A stretch of DNA of 64,000 nt from Cercis canadensis (Eukaryota; Streptophyta; Magnoliopsida; Fabales; Fabaceae). The position numbers and the translations under genes were made by a program. Location: assembly GCA_003255065.1 (NCBI GenBank), contig QAOA01000112.1, positions 1,660,587-1,724,586 on the forward strand. The letters run 5' to 3'. Below the pieces are notes generated by a model. It was not told the origin of the DNA. It did no database searches and saw only the letters and a program-made list of their open reading frames with translations. Numbering within the stretch: the first letter of the stretch is position 1; every line of letters starts with the position of its first letter. Below are positions 60,575 through 64,000 of the stretch, piece by piece.

Positions 60575-61622
60575 TAAGAGGTAGATTATATGTATGTACA
60601 AGAGTAATCCTTAGGCATGTCAGCTTGTAGATGACATACCAGAGGAATCTAACTTACTTGATGTGGGTTGACACTAGAGATGGGTATTGTCTTTATTGGA
60701 CTCAAACTCACTAGAACTAGACTCAAAATGAGTAGTTACACACTCAAAACCATCCACCTTCAACCCAATCTTTATTATTCTTCCTTCTCATGGTTGGCTA
60801 TCCTTATTTTGGAGAATCTCGTCTCTTCCCGCTTTCTCATAATAAGCCCATGTTTCCATCTTGGGTTTTATATATTCTGTTGTTGGTCCCTTTGTATTTT
60901 AATGTGAAATTCCATATTGGGCTAGACAAGGATCCTTCAATTGGAGAGGAGCAAATGATGAGTCTCTCTTCTCCCACAATTTTATTGATGTAGATTGAGG
61001 GTCAATTTAGGGGTGAGGACCCCAACCCCAAGTGCAAAACATAAATAAAGAAAAAGACATAAAATATCTCTCAACTAATGTGATTATTTTGTTTATATAT
61101 AATTATAATATATAAAATATATAATTTTTTTAAATATATGATTATCATGTTTAATATAAACAAAAGAATCACATAAATAAACGAAATAATAACATAGCAC
61201 TAATAAATATTTTATACAATGCATAAAGTACCTGCATGCTTGGAAAAAAATACCTTTGTCATCAATATCTATCTTATTTTCCTAGGTTCAGAACTTTAGG
61301 AATCATGTTACTGGAATCATATTTTATTGTCTTTTCTCGTATTAGATATATGATGTTCAGTTGGGTGGCATCATGTCACTGGTAGTTTGAGTAAAGAGGT
61401 TTGGCATGGGTTCATTTTTTTCTTTGCAGAAGGAGCACAATACACTAAGAAAATGAAGAAAAATAGATGATAAGAATAGAATTTTAACATGCAAATTAAC
61501 ACCCTAGACATAGGTTAAATTCTAAATATTAAAAGAAATAATTGCAGGCATGTATTATATAAACAGTAAAGAGGGCAAACCATCATCTGTACATAACATC
61601 ATAAAAAGAAAAAAAAAACATT

Positions 61623-63890
61623 TTATTTCTTTGCCGCTTGCTTTGGTCCAGTAACCTCTTTTATAGCTCTTTTAATTTCCTTCACTTTCTTCTTAAACTC
61701 TTCAAAATCGGTAAGGGTCTTATCGGATCCCTCTGCTGTATTTGGGGACTTAATATCAACGAATTGCCTGTGGATATCAATAAATTCATCCAAATATTCT
61801 GCCGCCTTCTTCTCGTCCTTCTTCAGCATTACGTGTAGAATAGCCTATGAAATTTTTTGAAGACACAGCATTTGTAAGTCAAGTTCAATTTCATGTACAA
61901 TACATTTTATAAGAAGTTATTCATAAGTCTTATACCCTATGTTGACAGATTCCCATCTACATATATATTACTTACATAATTTGAAACATTAGTCTCACTT
62001 AAATTTTTTTGGTTGAACTCAGATGAACTCATATACTTTATTTTTTAATTCTTTTACTAGAGATGACACCAATATTGATACTTTGGAAGTTTAATTAACT
62101 TCTCGCTTTGCATCTTGAGCAATTATAGTTTTAGGGAAAAACGAAATAATACTGCTTGTCATCACTGAGTTTTTTACTTATCCACATCACTTTTTGTGTT
62201 CATGCTGTACTAAGAATTTTTTATGCTATTTAGAATTTTCATTTACAGAAAGGAAATATAGTAGCTCAAATCCTAGTAATTTTTTGGAATTTGGAGACCG
62301 AATATTGCAGCAATAATTATTTGGGTATTTGTGGATGTATGTTATAGTCAATACTCAAATTAAGAAGCTTATATATAGGGTCCAAAATTTTTCAAATAGT
62401 TTCTTAAAGTATCAGGAGTGCTTAAACATGAACACACATGAAGAAAGGGGTGTGTACCTTGTACAGTGGGCGGCGTGCATCGGCACCAATGTCTTCTTGA
62501 TCCAAGCATTTAAGTTTCAAGGCTTCTTCAAAATCTCCCTGCAGACATCAATTAAGGAAATTTTTTCCCAAAAATAATAAAAGAAATTAAGATTATTTTT
62601 TGTCTTGAGAAATTCAAGAGAAAAGATCGTAGGAAAATGGCATATATACATATATATTTTTTTTTCAAACTAGGATTCTCCAACATATGTTATTTGTGTT
62701 TAGTAAACTATTAACTTTGACATGTTAACCTTCAATATATTGATGAGTAGTGATGTTTCTCCAACTTGAACTATATAGTTATATACAAACTGCAAATATG
62801 GTGGAATTTGAATTTGATAGAGAATTTTTTTTTAAAAAGAAACAATTCAAAATAAAAGTTCATGTAATAGTTCTTGAGAACTTGAAGCATTTACATGCAG
62901 TTAACAAAGTAAAAGCCATCAATATCTCATGCTGAAATTTAATTTAGTTATAAGAATGGGAGTGGCAATTAATGATTAGACTTTGAAGCATTGATTATGA
63001 AGGCTTTGATATAATTTTAAGGAAAAACCACAGAATTGAGTCCACTCAGATTAGCTTGTCACATTATTTCATTTCTGATTGGCAAGAGAGACTCCAAATC
63101 CTTTGCAGAAAGTGTAATTAACATCTAAGATTACCAATAAAATATGTTGCAAAGTGGAGAATCATTACCTTGTAAATGAGCATTTCTACCAGAAACATTT
63201 CAATCTCGTAGGCTTCATGTGGTTTTGTATCAGGGGGAGGTAGTGCTTTTCTAAGTATATCCACTGCAATAGCTTCCCTTCCACTCATTTCCAGCTTTGC
63301 CAGAGTACTCTTCCATGAAATAAAAAGAGCTCTAATGAAAAATTATGAAACAAACTACTACAATCATATCAGCACCTCATCCAAAGGGGAATTTGTGATT
63401 GACTTGACCAAATTTCAGTCAGAATTTTGAGAATACTTTGAGTTTGATACTTTCTCATTTTACTGTCAGTTGTGATTAGAGAGAAAATATGGAATATAAA
63501 CAAGCAAGTGAATCAGTGAATGTGTAAAACCTGTAGCTTCTTCAAATCAATATGTTCTTCTTCAAGTAAAGCCTTTAAAAGATTCTCAGTTTTGTCTAAT
63601 GTTGCAGGGTTTGCATGTGCTTCATTATAATCAAGCAATCTCTGCAATGCTAGATCACCACCATATAGCTCTCCAAGGGACTTGGACCTTGTAAGAGCAG
63701 GCCTTTTCTTCCGTCCCCGCTTACGCATCGCGTAGATCCATACACAAATGAAGCCAAGGATGACAAAAGATGTTGCAATCTTGGCAGCCTCCCCATACTT
63801 AGAAGTGATAGACAAAACAAATTTTGCCATATCTTCATAACAATTTCGAGCACATGAAAAGTCAGATAAGCTTTCTATCAGTTGGTTCAT
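61623..63890 (-). CDS. Small membrane-anchored protein of unknown function, possibly TPR-like
   Basis: Function not recognised. Four coding exons: 63531-63890, 63169-63309, 62458-62538 and 61623-61844, all GT-AG and phase 0, giving 267 residues. One predicted membrane helix lies at about 39-54 (ATSFVILGFICVWIYA), followed by a basic stop-transfer stretch (RKRGRKKRP) and a Ser/Leu motif ALTRSKSLGELYGG. The rest is helical with TPR-like texture: STLAKLEMSGREAIAVDILR, HEAYEIEMFLVEMLIYKGDF, EEALKLKCLDQEDIGADARR. The C-terminus is Lys-rich (VKEIKRAIKEVTGPKQAAKK). The layout suggests a single-pass organelle or ER protein with the helical part exposed. The first exon is preceded by an in-frame AG acceptor at about 63945, so a 5' UTR intron is likely. 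The exon structure is well supported. The TPR label is tentative. Confidence 0.85.
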
Positions 63891-64000
63891 TTTGAAGCTT
63901 TTCAGATAAGAAAAATTCAGATGAATGTTCCTCCGAAATCTGTAGCTGCAAATCAAAGGTGCAAGTTATATAAAAAGCTGCTGTAAAGCTTGGGAAATAT
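63891..64000 (-). other. 5' UTR and probable leader intron of the preceding minus-strand gene
   Basis: On the minus strand, TTTGATTTGCAG followed by CTACAGATTTCG reads as a splice acceptor just upstream of the first ATG. The window ends before any upstream exon. Confidence 0.4.

Larger units (their letters stand above)
57983..61622. other. Intergenic, repeat-rich region upstream of DUF616
   Basis: 57983-58100 is the DUF616 leader. The rest is repeats: a foldback element (58476-59009), direct-repeat copy B (58926-59745) with a SINE-like insertion, a hAT-like MITE (60115-60574), and an AT-rich palindromic stretch (61078-61215) related to 12895-13025 and 52490-52620. No gene was recognised. Two overlapping open frames at 60668-60993 show no family. 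Confidence 0.6.

Noticed and set aside
1-64000. tRNA, rRNA, CRISPR or bacterial operon features
   Set aside because: No complete tRNA fold, ribosomal sequence or regular spacer array was found. The gene structures are eukaryotic.

Overview
The window is plant nuclear DNA, most likely from a core eudicot and probably a rosid. It is AT-rich, its genes are intron-bearing with plant-type splice sites, and every recognisable protein is plant-specific or has a clear plant orthologue (Shaker K+ channel with a KHA domain, DUF642, DUF538, DUF616, nuclear group II maturase, IDA-like peptide). I rebuilt exon-intron structures by hand from reading frames and splice sites. All joins keep frame. The species cannot be fixed from the sequence alone.

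Layout. 1-994 (-): 5' part of a La-related protein 6 gene, running off the left edge. 4166-9450 (-): a two-domain DUF642 cell-wall protein with a 3.5 kb first intron. 9.5-14.8 kb: a transposon-rich block. 14883-17167 (+): prefoldin subunit 6. 17.2-29.8 kb: a long stretch with no convincing large gene and one possible small secreted peptide. 29800-33653 (+): a KAT-type inward-rectifier K+ channel. 34102-38661 (-): GH47 alpha-1,2-mannosidase (MNS3 type), tail-to-tail with the channel. 39273-42260: a 3 kb non-autonomous transposon with a 9-bp target duplication. 43414-43815 (+): an IDA-like peptide precursor. 46187-48295 (+): single-exon mitochondrial-type intron maturase (nMAT1 type). 50848-51327 (-): DUF538. 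54342-57982 (-): DUF616/TOD1-like. 61623-63890 (-): a small membrane-anchored protein of unknown function, possibly TPR-like.

The genes do not form a pathway. They look like a conserved eudicot neighbourhood. From memory, Arabidopsis keeps DUF642-PFD6-MNS3-nMAT1-DUF538 near At1g29980-At1g30020, and LARP6a-KAT1-DUF538-TOD1 near At5g46250-At5g46220. This window interleaves both series in matching order, as expected if it keeps the undivided ancestral block that Arabidopsis duplicated and then thinned. This is the most informative large-scale observation here.

Other points of note are a GC-AG intron in the LARP6 gene, several small DNA transposons with readable ends and target-site duplications, a SINE-like insertion inside one copy of a direct repeat that flanks the DUF616 gene, a near-perfect 25-bp hairpin at 44.9 kb, and four single-N positions at T tracts, three with obvious duplicated flanks, that look like unmerged contig overlaps. 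I found no clear evidence of a wholly new biological system.
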